DNA of 64,000 nucleotides, from NCBI GenBank assembly GCA_026936335.1, contig JAPMXV010000044.1, forward strand, positions 124,001-188,000, in the 5' to 3' direction. The notes under the pieces are model-generated. The model did no database searches. It was not told the DNA's origin and was given only the letters and a program-made list of their open reading frames with translations. The position numbers and the translations under genes were made by a program. This document shows positions 42,115 through 52,235 of this stretch, piece after piece. Source of the stretch: Mantamonas sphyraenae (lineage: Eukaryota > CRuMs > Mantamonadidae). Within the stretch, counting starts at the first letter, position 1. The number at the start of each line of letters is the position of its first letter.

Positions 42115-44253
42115 TCATCCTCGATTCAACGCCTTTGTCAACACTCCTTCCTTCACCTTGGACTGCACGTATTCCAGCAGGCGGTTGCTGCCACAAAAAA
42201 CCCATCCTTGACCTCCCGCGTCGTGCATGGCCAGCACACGGTGCTGCACCTGGCCCGAGTTGTCCCGAAACGTCACCACAAACTGTCCCGGATGCCGCAC
42301 GGGCGACGTACGAATAAGAAAGGCGCCTGCTGGCTGGTGATTGAATAGCGGGGCAACTTCTCCGCTGCCCTTGGCCCCGTGAAACCACGGCGTGTCCACG
42401 ACCTCTTCCGCCTCCCGAAAGATGTTTCCGTCCTCTAGTTTCACAAACAGCGACACAAAGGCCATCCACCTCATCACCGTCACTGCATCTTGCTTTAGCA
42501 TCCAGCCGTCCTTGCTCATGGTTGTCACCTCGCTCACGCTCTCGTCCACTAGGAACTCCTTGCACTTCAGCACTGTTTCCACCGGGACATCCATCGTCGT
42601 GCAGACGCTGGCCACAAAGTAGCACCATGGAACGATCACCATGGCCATCCCGTCGTCCTGTGCGGTAGGCAACACACGCAGAGAGAAACAGTGAATGTGT
42701 GTGAGTGGGTTGTCTCTCTGTGAGATTGTGTGTTCGAGCCGCCTGCTCATCTGCATCCCACGTGTGGACATCGCGCATCCCAACTTCATCCAAATCGACT
42801 TACCCGTCCATAGGCAAACTCGGAGCACCAGAACTCCGATGCCTCTTGGTCGACGGTCTTGACCTGTTCCGCTGAACACAACGCCCCCGACGGTTGCGAC
42901 ATCGCCTGCCAGTCACTCTTGTACTTTGCCAGCATGTCCATGTGAGACACTGACCACTCCTCCTCTTTCTCTGTCCACTTGTCATCCTCCTCCGCCTTGC
43001 AAAGGTCCTCATCCCCCAGCCGCTTGCTGTATGCCAACGACCTCCAGTCGGCGGTGTTGCTGAAATGGTGCTCCAGGAAGCCGTACAGAGACGAAAACAG
43101 CTGGTTGGACATCTCCAGCTTCAGCTGCGATGACGACATATCCTCATTCCACAGATTCTCCATTTTCACAATCAGCTGCGGTGGTGCCATGGATGATTTC
43201 ATACACACGAGTGTCAGCCAAGATCGCAATTGACTACCAACGTTTCGTTTGCGTCGGCCACGACGTGCCGGTGGCCACTCACATTCCCTTGGCTCGGGTG
43301 TTTCTGGCAAAACACAAACGAGCCCAACCCAGAGTTTGCGCTCAGACGCACCAGCCACGTGTTGGAGGGCTGCGTTGCCAATGTATGTGTCATCCACTCA
43401 CGGCTGTGGTAGATGTGGTGAAACCAGGGTTCACCCAGGAGCTGTGTGGCCTGCCCTCGTGCCGTGGCGAGCGTGTGTGGTCGTCTCTGTGTCAGCCTCG
43501 TTCCCTCTCTCCGCCTCTGCACGTCCCACGAGGCCTCTCCCACTCCAGAAACTCCGCCGAATCGACAGTCAAACCTACATGCTGCAACGACTGTACATGG
43601 AGAATGGAGCCAAACAGGTGAATAAAGGCGTTGAGCGTGGCCAAAGAGACGACACGCGTGCCCGACCTCTGCAGCACCTGTTTGTCCAACAGATGCAAGG
43701 AGCACACACCCAGATCAACCTTGTCCATGGAAGAGCCGTGCAGCATTTCAACCTGGTTGACAAACATGCGCCAGGGCACACAGCGCAGGAAGCGTGTGTC
43801 GTCCACGGCAAAGTTGTTCATCCACCACGCACTCATGGGTGCGTTCATCACGTGCTTTTCCACCTCTTCCTGCAAGCACACGTTGTGACAGCCAAGCATG
43901 TACATGGACCGCGACGGCAAGAGCTCATTCACCACCGCTTGCACTACGGGCAGGTTGTTGACGTCCACCTGCTCGCTCGAGTCCAGTCCAGCAGATGTCC
44001 AGATGCTATCGATGCTTGCATCGTCATCCAGATTCACCCACGAATCACTTTCGGATGATGGTGACGAAGAAGACGAAGAGGAGGCCATTGCGCTGCTCTG
44101 AACACGGAGTTGCGTCACCTGCGGCTTCTTGCGCTGGGGGAACCGCTCCATGCTCAACTCCTCGCAGCGTCGCATCAAGTCGGCGATACTGGACGTCCTT
44201 TTCTCCCCCACATACAGGTAAAGGTCGCCCTGGATGTCCAGCACCAGCGCCAT
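42115..44253 (-). CDS. Twin-SH2 signalling adaptor
   Basis: Exons 44253-43579, 43441-43283, 43175-42804 and 42657-42115, all phase 0, give 1749 nt and 582 residues. An N-terminal region of about 225 residues is unassigned (MALVLDIQGDLYLYVGEKRT, then a Ser-rich linker and helical part). The first SH2 begins EPWFHHIYHSREW and has the phosphotyrosine-binding Arg in TWLVRLSANSG. The second near the C-terminus begins TPWFHGAKGSG and has GAFLIRTSP. Both keep the FLVR-type arginine, so both could bind phosphotyrosine. No kinase or phosphatase domain is present, so this is probably an adaptor. The combination of N-terminal region and two SH2 domains is not one I recognise. It implies tyrosine-phosphate signalling in this organism. 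Confidence 0.8.
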
Positions 44254-44335
44254 GGATGAGAACCAGAGCGGGTTTGGTTGGTGTTGGATGCGGTGTTGTT
44301 CAGCCTCCCAACAAGCATGTACATGTCCATTCCCT

Positions 44336-44981
44336 TCAATCCTCCTCATCCTCTTCTCCAAAGACCTTCAAGCGGTACACCGTGATGCGTCCGTGGAAAT
44401 CGGTGCTCTCCTTGAAAACCAGCAGCAACTGCGACATCGGAGCATCGGTCTCGGGCACATCAAACGTCTGCCATCCGTTTTGGTCGCGAGGATAGAACGA
44501 TCCAAGTGATTCGATGTGTTCCGAGTCGTCGAGGGCCTCCAGTGCCTTCCAAACGCTTGGGTACTCGCTGGCGCCGGACTGATCTCCACCTGTGTTCAGC
44601 ACAGAGGCCTCCAGCGTGCACTCCTTGCCCACAAAACCACCCTGGAAGTTGATTTGCAACTGTTTCACCGCAAAGTAAGACTCTAGCTGAATAAACACCC
44701 ACTGTGGCGAGCCCTGGTCGCTGTTCCAGCACGTCGCTAGGTCGTCGTCCAGCATATTGTTGCACCCGTACTGCTTCACGTCGCGGTTCAACGTCGAGCT
44801 CACACTTTCCAAAGCCAGTTCCACCACACACGTGTTCCCACGGATGCGTGTCCGTGTCAGCTTCGCTGCGTGTCCCCGAGAGGTTTGCGCGGCCGGAAAA
44901 CACCTACCGCAGCGTCACACCGAGTTCCTGCTCCTGCTCCTGCCCCTGTTCATCTTCCTTGCCTTTGTGTGACGTCGACAT
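44336..44981 (-). CDS. NR2C2AP: NR2C2AP-like protein with a discoidin/F5-8C-like fold
   Basis: Exons 44981-44908 and 44804-44336 give 543 nt and 180 residues. Exon 1 is a short charged leader (MSTSHKGKEDEQGQEQEQEL); joining at CG|T yields LRVSSTLNRDVKQYG, matching the 'SRVSSVLNRN..QFG' opening of NR2C2AP. The body has DLATCWNSDQGSPQWVFIQL and VKQLQINFQGGFVGKEC, then TDFHGRITVYRLKVFGEE at the end, all diagnostic of this galactose-binding-like beta-sandwich family. In animals the protein binds orphan nuclear receptors, but the family is ancient and its basal role is unknown. The divergent scaffold gene starts 27-75 bp away. Confidence 0.9.
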
Positions 44982-45056
44982 TATGTTGGGTACTGCAGAA
45001 GGGACTGGATGCGCAAGCGCACGCACACTTTCCCAACACCACTTCCACGGCCGACC

Positions 45057-48000
45057 ATGCCCTGCGACGACTGCGGCTGCGAACGGTTTGTGCCGCACAT
45101 GTTCAAACGTGGCGTGTGCAACAATTGCTTCCACGACGAGTCCATGCACAAGGGCGAAGAGAAGCAGGAGGAGGACAGCAAACCCAAGGCCGCAGCGCCA
45201 GCCATTCCCAAAAAGGCAGCAGCTGCCAGCTCTGCATTTGCACAAGCCTTGGCACGTGCACAAGCATCGAGTGTCACACCTCGAGTGGCACCCCAGCCTG
45301 TAGAGGCGGCCCAGGACACTTCTTCGGACGCTGAGGAGTCCCGCAGCACGGCGTCGTCCACGACCACCTCTTCGTCTGCAGCCAGCACGGCCTCGACCAC
45401 CGAGGACGACACAGAGAGCAACAGGGGCACAGAGGAGAACCAAGGCACACGTGAGCAGGTGCGCACCTTTGGGGTGAAAAAGAAGCCTGTGCCCACCTCG
45501 GTAGGGTCCATCAAGCCGAAATTGCCTGGCGCAAGGCCAACGACCATGTCGCCCGGCTTTGCCGGCACCTCAGCCTCCTCCACAGCCTCCTCCACCACCG
45601 CATCCACTGCCAACAACACCAACAATACCAACGAAGCGCCTCCCCTGCCTCCGTCGAGGAGACCCGTCACCATGGGTGTCCAGAGCACCGCGTCAGAGAA
45701 GGAGGACCTGCCTCAGCAGCTTCCATCGTTTGCGCTGTCCTTTTCAACGACCCCCGCACAGGCCCAGGAGACGGCAAACAACACCCAAGGGCAGCCCAAG
45801 GCAGAAACTGTGAAGGAGAAGCCACAGGAGACAGCCCCCAAAGAAGAGGCCGAGGCTCCTCCATTGCCTCCGCCGCGCCGATCTGTGGCGGTGTCCCAGC
45901 TTCAGCCGCAGCCGGCCGCACGCAGCACCATCGCCGCCTCTGTCACCACCGATTCATCCCTTCCAGCCCTTCCGTCCGCACTGCCTGCGTTTGACAGCAC
46001 AGGCAACAGCTACCGTGGCAAGAGCACACGCGGGGCGTCGCAAGGCCTGGACGACGATGGCGACAGTGCTTCGACCCGGAGCCAGAGCGACGTGCAACTG
46101 GACAACCTGTCCAACAGTCTGCAAGCAGACATGCTTTTGCGCGAGCGCAGCGACACCGAGCAGCGCCAGGCGGAGCTGGACAGCCAGATGCGGTCGCTGG
46201 AGTCGCCGCCCAAACAACCTCCCAAGGCCGGCGTCTCCATGGCCAACGAACTCCAGGGCAGAATCGTAGGACGCAGGCGCACACTTAGCAACGCACGCTC
46301 GCGCAGCGCAAGTGTGGCCTCCACCATGGAGTCTGGCTTCCCGGGCATCGTCAATGTCGCGTACACCGCTGCCGACACCGACGAGCTGTCCCTGGAGACG
46401 TTTGAGGTGGTGCGTGTCACACAAACAACCACCTCCAAGGTGGGATTCTGGCTTGGCACCAACGAGTTGGGCAAGCAGGGCTTGTTTCCTGCCGAGTGTG
46501 TCGAACGCTTCATGGACGCCGAGGCGCTTATCAGCCCCACCCCCGCACTTCCCACCACCAAAGCTCCTCCTCCTCCGCCCCCAAGAGCCCAGGACACCAC
46601 CGCAGCTTCAACTGCTGCGCCGTCGGTTGTCCACACGGCCTTCACCTCCAGCGACGAGGACGAGGACAACCTCGACGATGAGGATGGCCAAATGCCGCCT
46701 CCTCCACCGCCACCTCTGGACGAAGACACCGACGACGACGACGACGACGGCGACGACGACGACAAAGACGACGACGCCGAAGCGGGACACAGTGACAGTG
46801 TGGCGGAGCAGCCCAGTGCAAATAAGCCCCTTGCAACCAAGGGGGTGAGGTTGTCCACATTGCCGCCTCCGCCTCCTGCACCGCGTGAAGAAGCAGCTTC
46901 CACGGCCACCAACGAACGTACCCAGGCCAAAATGGCCCTGGAGAGCGCCCTGTCGCGTGGATTGGCGCCCGGTGCTCCTCCAAAGGTGCCTCCCAAGCGC
47001 AAGGGTAGCGAGGTGGCGCAGGTGGAAACAGGTTCGATGCCACGCAGTGGCAGCAGTGGCAAGCCGCGTACTCTCAGCGTGGCTGCACGCGAGTTCAAGG
47101 CAGGCCAGGGTCCGTCGTACGCGTCGTCGCCGTCGCGTGGAGGGTCGACCTTGTTGGGCCAGGGCTCGCCCAAGACCCAAACCGTGCAGGAGCGGCTGGT
47201 GGCCGAATCGGCACGAAGCAGCCGACTGGAACAAGAGAACAGCGAGCTGCGACGCGAGCTCAAGTCGATTCAGGACGTCCTCGTTGGCGCAGGGTTCGCC
47301 ATGCTCAACGACCAGGGCAGGGTCATGCTGAACAAGAGTTTGGAGAGTGGTAGCGTTGGGAGCAGCAGCAGTAGCAGCGCTGGGAGCAGCAGCGCCGGCA
47401 TTCGTCGAAGCAGCAGCAGCCAAGGGGATGGCGGCGTCGGCAACGGTGGCGGATACACAAGCGAGGGTCGAGCCGGCGCCTCTGGAATCCTACGCAACCT
47501 GGACTTGGACAAAGTGGACAAAGTGGGTTGGCTTTGGAAGGAAGGGCGGCTGGTGCACTCGTGGCGCAAGCGCTACTTTGTGCTTCGCGGCAAAACGCTG
47601 TCGTACTTTGAAAAGCCGGGTGACAAGAAGCCCAAGGGGGCTCTGGACGTGGAGGTGATGATCCTGCGCACGGTTAGGCGACCCATGGAAGACAGCACGG
47701 AGGAAGAGGAGTTGCTGGAACTCGTGGTGGACAACCGCAAATTGTACTTCAAGGGCGACACTGTGAGCGTCAACAGGGAATGGGTCATTGCCCTGAGCAA
47801 CAAGATTGCATTGTTGGACTACCTCAAGCGAACCCACGAGACAAACGACGTCGACCAACAGCTGTTGCAGTTGTTTGACAACTGGAATCTGGCCTCGTTG
47901 GATCTCAGCCACAGGCCTCTGGCCCTGCCCGCCGCCTCGGCTCTCGTCACCCCGCTTCGCTATCACAACAACCTCTCGTGGCTCGATCTGACCAACACCA

Positions 48001-48674
48001 ACCTCAATGAGCTGTCGCTCGAGGTTGTCTGTGGCGCCATGGAGACCAACTCGGGCATCCGCACCCTCATCATGGACCAGAACCCATGGACGTACGAGGA
48101 CTGCAAATTGGTCAGTCGCATGCTTCGTCAGAACTTTTCCCTCATCCACTTTAGCATGAACGACTGCGAGGTGGGCGACGACTCGTTGCAGCTCATCCTG
48201 GGCGCCGTCATGTCCCACAAGCCACGCCTGCGCTCCCTCGATGTCGCCGGCAACAATCTAACCAACGTTGGCGCCCATGTGCTTGTGTTTGCCGCCCTGC
48301 GCGAGGATGATCCGCAAGAGGCGGCGCTGCCGTTTGAGCGATTGCAACTGGCGCGCAACAATCTCGACGACGGTTGCATGTCCTCTGTGGTGCAACTGAC
48401 GCACGGGTGTGCCACCTTGGTGGACATCAACCTCAGTGGAAACGGCTTCAGCGAGGCTGGGGTGCACGAACTGTGTGCGGCCTTGGAAGACAACACCTCG
48501 GTGACCTCGCTTAACCTTGCGTCCAACCCGCTGTCCGGCACGGGCAAGCGAGCGTTGGTGCAAATGCTGCAGCGCAACAGCAGCATCCGCAGTTGCCAGA
48601 TGGCCGAACGCAGCCTGGATTCATCCGCGCTCGATTTGTTGCGGCTTATGGGAGACATCGGAGCGGGATTGTGA
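45057..48674 (+). CDS. Scaffold with Zn-binding, SH3, PH and leucine-rich-repeat modules
   Basis: An intron-free gene. I prefer ATG 45057 (1205 residues), because it starts directly at PCDDCGCERFVPHMFKRG; ATG 45009 would add 16 residues. The N-terminus has a CxxCxC...CxxC.H....H arrangement that could bind zinc. Long Pro/Ser/Thr-rich linkers follow with many PPLPPPR-type SH3 ligands. An SH3-like domain lies near residues 430-480 (YTAADTDELSLETFEVV, then GFWLG and GLFPAECVERF). A polyacidic Asp run and a short coiled coil come next. A PH domain is near 820-920 (KVGWLWKEGRLVHSWRKRYF). The last 260 residues form LRR-type repeats (SLDVAGNNLTNVGAHVL). The layout suggests an actin/membrane signalling scaffold; I know no named orthologue. 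Confidence 0.85.
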   Translation: MPCDDCGCERFVPHMFKRGVCNNCFHDESMHKGEEKQEEDSKPKAAAPAIPKKAAAASSAFAQALARAQASSVTPRVAPQPVEAAQDTSSDAEESRSTASSTTTSSSAASTASTTEDDTESNRGTEENQGTREQVRTFGVKKKPVPTSVGSIKPKLPGARPTTMSPGFAGTSASSTASSTTASTANNTNNTNEAPPLPPSRRPVTMGVQSTASEKEDLPQQLPSFALSFSTTPAQAQETANNTQGQPKAETVKEKPQETAPKEEAEAPPLPPPRRSVAVSQLQPQPAARSTIAASVTTDSSLPALPSALPAFDSTGNSYRGKSTRGASQGLDDDGDSASTRSQSDVQLDNLSNSLQADMLLRERSDTEQRQAELDSQMRSLESPPKQPPKAGVSMANELQGRIVGRRRTLSNARSRSASVASTMESGFPGIVNVAYTAADTDELSLETFEVVRVTQTTTSKVGFWLGTNELGKQGLFPAECVERFMDAEALISPTPALPTTKAPPPPPPRAQDTTAASTAAPSVVHTAFTSSDEDEDNLDDEDGQMPPPPPPPLDEDTDDDDDDGDDDDKDDDAEAGHSDSVAEQPSANKPLATKGVRLSTLPPPPPAPREEAASTATNERTQAKMALESALSRGLAPGAPPKVPPKRKGSEVAQVETGSMPRSGSSGKPRTLSVAAREFKAGQGPSYASSPSRGGSTLLGQGSPKTQTVQERLVAESARSSRLEQENSELRRELKSIQDVLVGAGFAMLNDQGRVMLNKSLESGSVGSSSSSSAGSSSAGIRRSSSSQGDGGVGNGGGYTSEGRAGASGILRNLDLDKVDKVGWLWKEGRLVHSWRKRYFVLRGKTLSYFEKPGDKKPKGALDVEVMILRTVRRPMEDSTEEEELLELVVDNRKLYFKGDTVSVNREWVIALSNKIALLDYLKRTHETNDVDQQLLQLFDNWNLASLDLSHRPLALPAASALVTPLRYHNNLSWLDLTNTNLNELSLEVVCGAMETNSGIRTLIMDQNPWTYEDCKLVSRMLRQNFSLIHFSMNDCEVGDDSLQLILGAVMSHKPRLRSLDVAGNNLTNVGAHVLVFAALREDDPQEAALPFERLQLARNNLDDGCMSSVVQLTHGCATLVDINLSGNGFSEAGVHELCAALEDNTSVTSLNLASNPLSGTGKRALVQMLQRNSSIRSCQMAERSLDSSALDLLRLMGDIGAGL

Positions 48675-48723
48675 GGATTTGAGGATGACGCACGTGCACA
48701 TACATTGCCATGGATATGGACAA

Positions 48724-49847
48724 TCACAAGAAAAAACGACGCTTGCTGGCCATGCCCTTCTTCTTGATCCACAGGTACTCGCCGCTCTTGCGATTGAGCA
48801 AGCCCCGCTGCAACGAGCGCAGTTTGAGGGTGAAGCGCGGACCCAGTTCCTGCAACCTGACCTTCTTGGCACTGTCGAAGATGTATCGGTGTTGTCGGAA
48901 AAAGATAAAGTCGCGCTGGTTGTGAAAAGTGATGACACGGCGGCCGTGGAAGTTCGGTTCCTGCGGACTCAGTGAGGCAAACATGCGGCCCACTGTGTGG
49001 CCCAAACGCGTGGTGAAGTTGTTCAGCACAATCTCTGGCTTGTGGGAGGTCATGCGTCCGTGGCCGCGGATGTCTTCGGGCATCACGAGGCTGGTCAGTT
49101 TGAAATGCGCAGTGGGTCCGTCCGGCAGATGCATCAGCCACATTTGGTCTGTGCACATGTGTTAGTTGCCTGTCACTGGCTTGTAGGTCGCCCCCACACC
49201 CAAAGCATCTCCTGCAACTCACTGATCTTTTTGGACTTTTCGTCCACGATGATAATGGCTGTGTAGTCGTGTTTCAGGCCGTAGTCCACAAGTTGCTGCA
49301 CCGAGTTCTTGAGCCGCTCCACAAAGTAGGAGCCCGGAAACACGTTGAGGAGCACACGGATAAAGTCAAACATGCCTGTGGTCGGCTTCCTGCATGTGGT
49401 GATCATGATTTTCGGCTGCTTGCCTGCAAAGTAGGTGCTGAACTCGTCCGTCGCCTCGTCGAAAGCCACCTCTTCGTCCTGTGCATCCACCGTGGTCTCA
49501 TCGTGCTCGCGTTGGTCCTCGATGGTGCGCTGCTTGGCACGTGCAGGCAGCTCCTCGCCCGCTGCCAACAGTTCGGCCTCCTCTCTCTTGCGCTTCTCGC
49601 GCCTCTCGCGCTTGGCACGCGCCTTTTCCTTCTTGCGCAGGGCGTACACCTCGTTGCGCGTCTCTTTGTTGGTGATCTCACTGGTTGGTTTCTGGTACGC
49701 AAAGAACTGTGCGTATCGCTCGGCACGTCGTTCCCGGCTTGACTTTTCCTCCTCTGCCACCTGCTTGGCCACGTGAACACGTTTGGCCTTGTGTGAGCCA
49801 CTGCCGCTGCTGCTGCTACTGCTGCTGCTGCTGCTGCTGCTGCTCAT
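48724..49847 (-). CDS. RPF1: RPF1-like Brix-domain ribosome biogenesis factor
   Basis: Exons 49847-49223 and 49148-48724 give 1050 nt and 349 residues; the 74-bp intron has donor gtgagt, branch-like ctaac and acceptor cacag. The start Met is followed by a run of 13 serines and a basic/acidic coiled region ([20 protein letters not shown]). The Brix domain begins [12 protein letters not shown] and includes [50 protein letters not shown] and [16 protein letters not shown], as in RPF1. RPF1 binds 25S/28S rRNA precursors in the nucleolus during large-subunit assembly. Length and motif order agree with the family. The start is 75 bp from the divergent lipase gene. Confidence 0.93.
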
Positions 49848-49922
49848 GTTCGATGCAGGGGGTTTCACTGCGTGCGTCGGCGCAAGAAGACCAAACCTCG
49901 GGCACACACATTCCACCCCCTC

Positions 49923-52235
49923 ATGACGGCTTCACTCGTTGGTCGACAGCACGTGAGTGAGCTGACAAGGAAGCTGGTGCAGTGCAACACGCTGCATGTG
50001 AAGCTGACGTCGTTGTTTGGGAGTCAAACGTACAAGAGGCAGCGGCAAGAACTTGCGTGTGTGGGAGAGGCGGTGGCGAAGCTGCAGACCGCTCTCCAGA
50101 CCCATCTTCAGGAGACATTCAAGCGCAAGCGCAAGGGAGAGCTCGTTGAATCGTTGCGCAACCACAGCAGCAGCTCGTTGTCGAGCCTTGGCAGCGAGGA
50201 GAGCGGTGAGAAGGATGGCGGAAGTCGGAGCAGCAGAAGCAGCAGCAGCAGCAGCAGCAGCCACCACGACGGCGATGCAGGAGAGGGATCGCATGGCTCT
50301 GGGATGGACAGCGGAAGCCTGGATGTGCGAAAGAGGCTGGTGCTGGACATGGTCGGGTTGCTGCTGCCGCTTGTAAACCAGACGCGGACGCTGCTGTCGA
50401 ACCTGGTCGACGCAAAGAGCAACGACAGCTTTGAGTACGCATACACGGACGAAATGCACGAGTTGCGTGTGTTGCGGCAAAAGATGCAGCTTTGCCTGCC
50501 ATACGTGGCGATGGAGGACTTGGTGTTTCCCGACACGTATCTCACGCCCGATTGCGAGGAGTGCAGTCCGTTTGTGCACGTGAAGTACGTGGACAGCAAG
50601 GCCAAGGCGCAATATGACGCGCTCATGCACCTCATCAACGTGACCAACGTGTTTATGGACGGCAAGAGCGGATTCTTTGGGTCGCTGAGTTCGCTGTTTA
50701 GCCCGCAGAAAGCAGCTGTGCGCAGCGACGATGTACAGCTGAACGGGAACGTGCACAAGTTCAAGCGCGTGTGGAATCTCCTGGAGACTGGATCTGTGCG
50801 CACTTTTCAGAACATTGCCATGCCCAAGGTAGGCACGAACCAGATGTTCAGGCTGTTTGAATCGGGCAACATCGACGAACAGCAGGAACAGGACATGCAG
50901 AAACGTCACAGCGTGAAGGCGCGGTTGTTGTATCCGCACGACATCGAGTACCTGCAGGACAAGGTGAGCCAGCAGTCACAGAGGCAGCGGGAGATTGCCC
51001 GGCGCACAGGCAGCAGCGCAGGCGTACAGGAGAAAGACGAAAGCGATGATGGAGTTGTGCTGATGATCAAAGACGATGGAAGCAATGCCTGCAGCACAAA
51101 AGAGGCCATTCACGTGTCCACGGTGATTCTGCACCTGCACGGCGGCGGGTTTGTGGCCATGAGCTCGTTCTCGCATCAAGTGTACACACGTCAGTGGGCT
51201 CTGGACAACGACACTGCCATTGTGTCTGTGGACTACCGCTTGGCACCCGAGGACCCGTTTCCGGCTGGATACCTCGATTGCATGATGATTTATCGTTGGA
51301 TGGTCACGCACGGCCTGGAGCAGCTGGGACTGACGTTTGACCACCTCATCATCACGGGCGACAGCGCAGGCGGCTGTTTTGCGTGCACAGTCACGCTGAC
51401 GGCTTTGGCAGAAGGGCTCAAGGCGCCAGACTATGTGATGCTGAGTTACCCGGCAACATGTGTGGACGACCAGTACTTTCTGCCCTCGAAGCACAGGCAC
51501 ATGGAAGACAAACTCCTGTCGCTGCCGCTTGTGAAGACGGTGTTTTCATCATATGTGCCGGACAAGGAGAGCACTCTGGCAGAATGGGAGCCGTGGCAAG
51601 TAAGCCCGCTGTTTGCGCCGCAGGAACTGCTGGAGCGCTTCCCACGCACTGTCATTCACGTGGGAGACCTGGATCCTTTGCGTGACGATGCGTTGTACTT
51701 TGCACATGCCCTGTACAACGCCGGACGGCCTGTGCGTGTGCGTGTGTACGAAAACCTGGCGCATGGCTACCTAAACATGCAGGACGCGGTGAAGGACAGT
51801 GCACGTGCGTTTGATGACGTGCGAGCGTGGCTTAGGGTCATTGTAGACACGGATTGCAGGGCAGATGTGGCCCACGTGCTGGCAGCTACGCAGGAGAACT
51901 TGAAAGAGGCCATTGATCTTGCCCAGAAAAGCATCCTGGGGCGCATGGTGGCTCGGAAGCAAAATGCGCTCAACGCAGACGACTCTTTCGTGGACGTGGA
52001 GCTGGAGGAGGAGGATGGCGACACGGTGGAGATTGTTCTCGACGACACAGACCGGGAGGCGGCTATCTTTGGCGGACCTGCTGTGATGGCCCACGTGGAC
52101 GAGGAAGGCCACCCTGAGGACTTTGGCGATGTCGGTGACGAGGAGGACAAGTTGGTCGTGGCTGAGCTGGAGAACAGCGTGCGGTTGCTGGAGGCCGAAA
52201 GCGGCGGGGGATCAAAATTAAACGCAGCCCAATGA
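49923..52235 (+). CDS. LIPE: Hormone-sensitive-lipase family hydrolase
   Basis: A single-exon 770-residue protein; ATG 49923 is the first in frame (the upstream open frame begins with GTG). The N-terminal 300 residues are helical with a Ser homopolymer and correspond to the HSL-type N-domain. The catalytic domain has the oxyanion motif HLHGGGFVAMSSFSHQVY, SVDYRLAPEDPFPAGYLDC, the nucleophile elbow ITGDSAGGCFACTV, the acid in HVGDLDPLRDD and the His in NLAHGYLNM, all in HSL order. HSL hydrolyses diacylglycerol and sterol esters at lipid droplets. The C-terminal tail is acidic. The stop TGA overlaps the start of a second alpha/beta hydrolase (ATGA, 52232-52235). Confidence 0.9.
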   Translation: MTASLVGRQHVSELTRKLVQCNTLHVKLTSLFGSQTYKRQRQELACVGEAVAKLQTALQTHLQETFKRKRKGELVESLRNHSSSSLSSLGSEESGEKDGGSRSSRSSSSSSSSHHDGDAGEGSHGSGMDSGSLDVRKRLVLDMVGLLLPLVNQTRTLLSNLVDAKSNDSFEYAYTDEMHELRVLRQKMQLCLPYVAMEDLVFPDTYLTPDCEECSPFVHVKYVDSKAKAQYDALMHLINVTNVFMDGKSGFFGSLSSLFSPQKAAVRSDDVQLNGNVHKFKRVWNLLETGSVRTFQNIAMPKVGTNQMFRLFESGNIDEQQEQDMQKRHSVKARLLYPHDIEYLQDKVSQQSQRQREIARRTGSSAGVQEKDESDDGVVLMIKDDGSNACSTKEAIHVSTVILHLHGGGFVAMSSFSHQVYTRQWALDNDTAIVSVDYRLAPEDPFPAGYLDCMMIYRWMVTHGLEQLGLTFDHLIITGDSAGGCFACTVTLTALAEGLKAPDYVMLSYPATCVDDQYFLPSKHRHMEDKLLSLPLVKTVFSSYVPDKESTLAEWEPWQVSPLFAPQELLERFPRTVIHVGDLDPLRDDALYFAHALYNAGRPVRVRVYENLAHGYLNMQDAVKDSARAFDDVRAWLRVIVDTDCRADVAHVLAATQENLKEAIDLAQKSILGRMVARKQNALNADDSFVDVELEEEDGDTVEIVLDDTDREAAIFGGPAVMAHVDEEGHPEDFGDVGDEEDKLVVAELENSVRLLEAESGGGSKLNAAQ
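52232..52235 (+). other. ATGA stop-start overlap between two hydrolase genes
   Basis: ATG at 52232-52234 begins the second hydrolase and TGA at 52233-52235 ends the lipase. The preceding bases acgcagccca put a possible AG acceptor at 52226-52227, almost the same context as at 2614-2623. Confidence 0.8.

Noticed and set aside
49798-49846. CTG/CAG repeat as a possible expansion locus or CRISPR-like repeat
   Set aside because: It encodes the Met-Ser run at the RPF1 N-terminus; no spacers or array structure.
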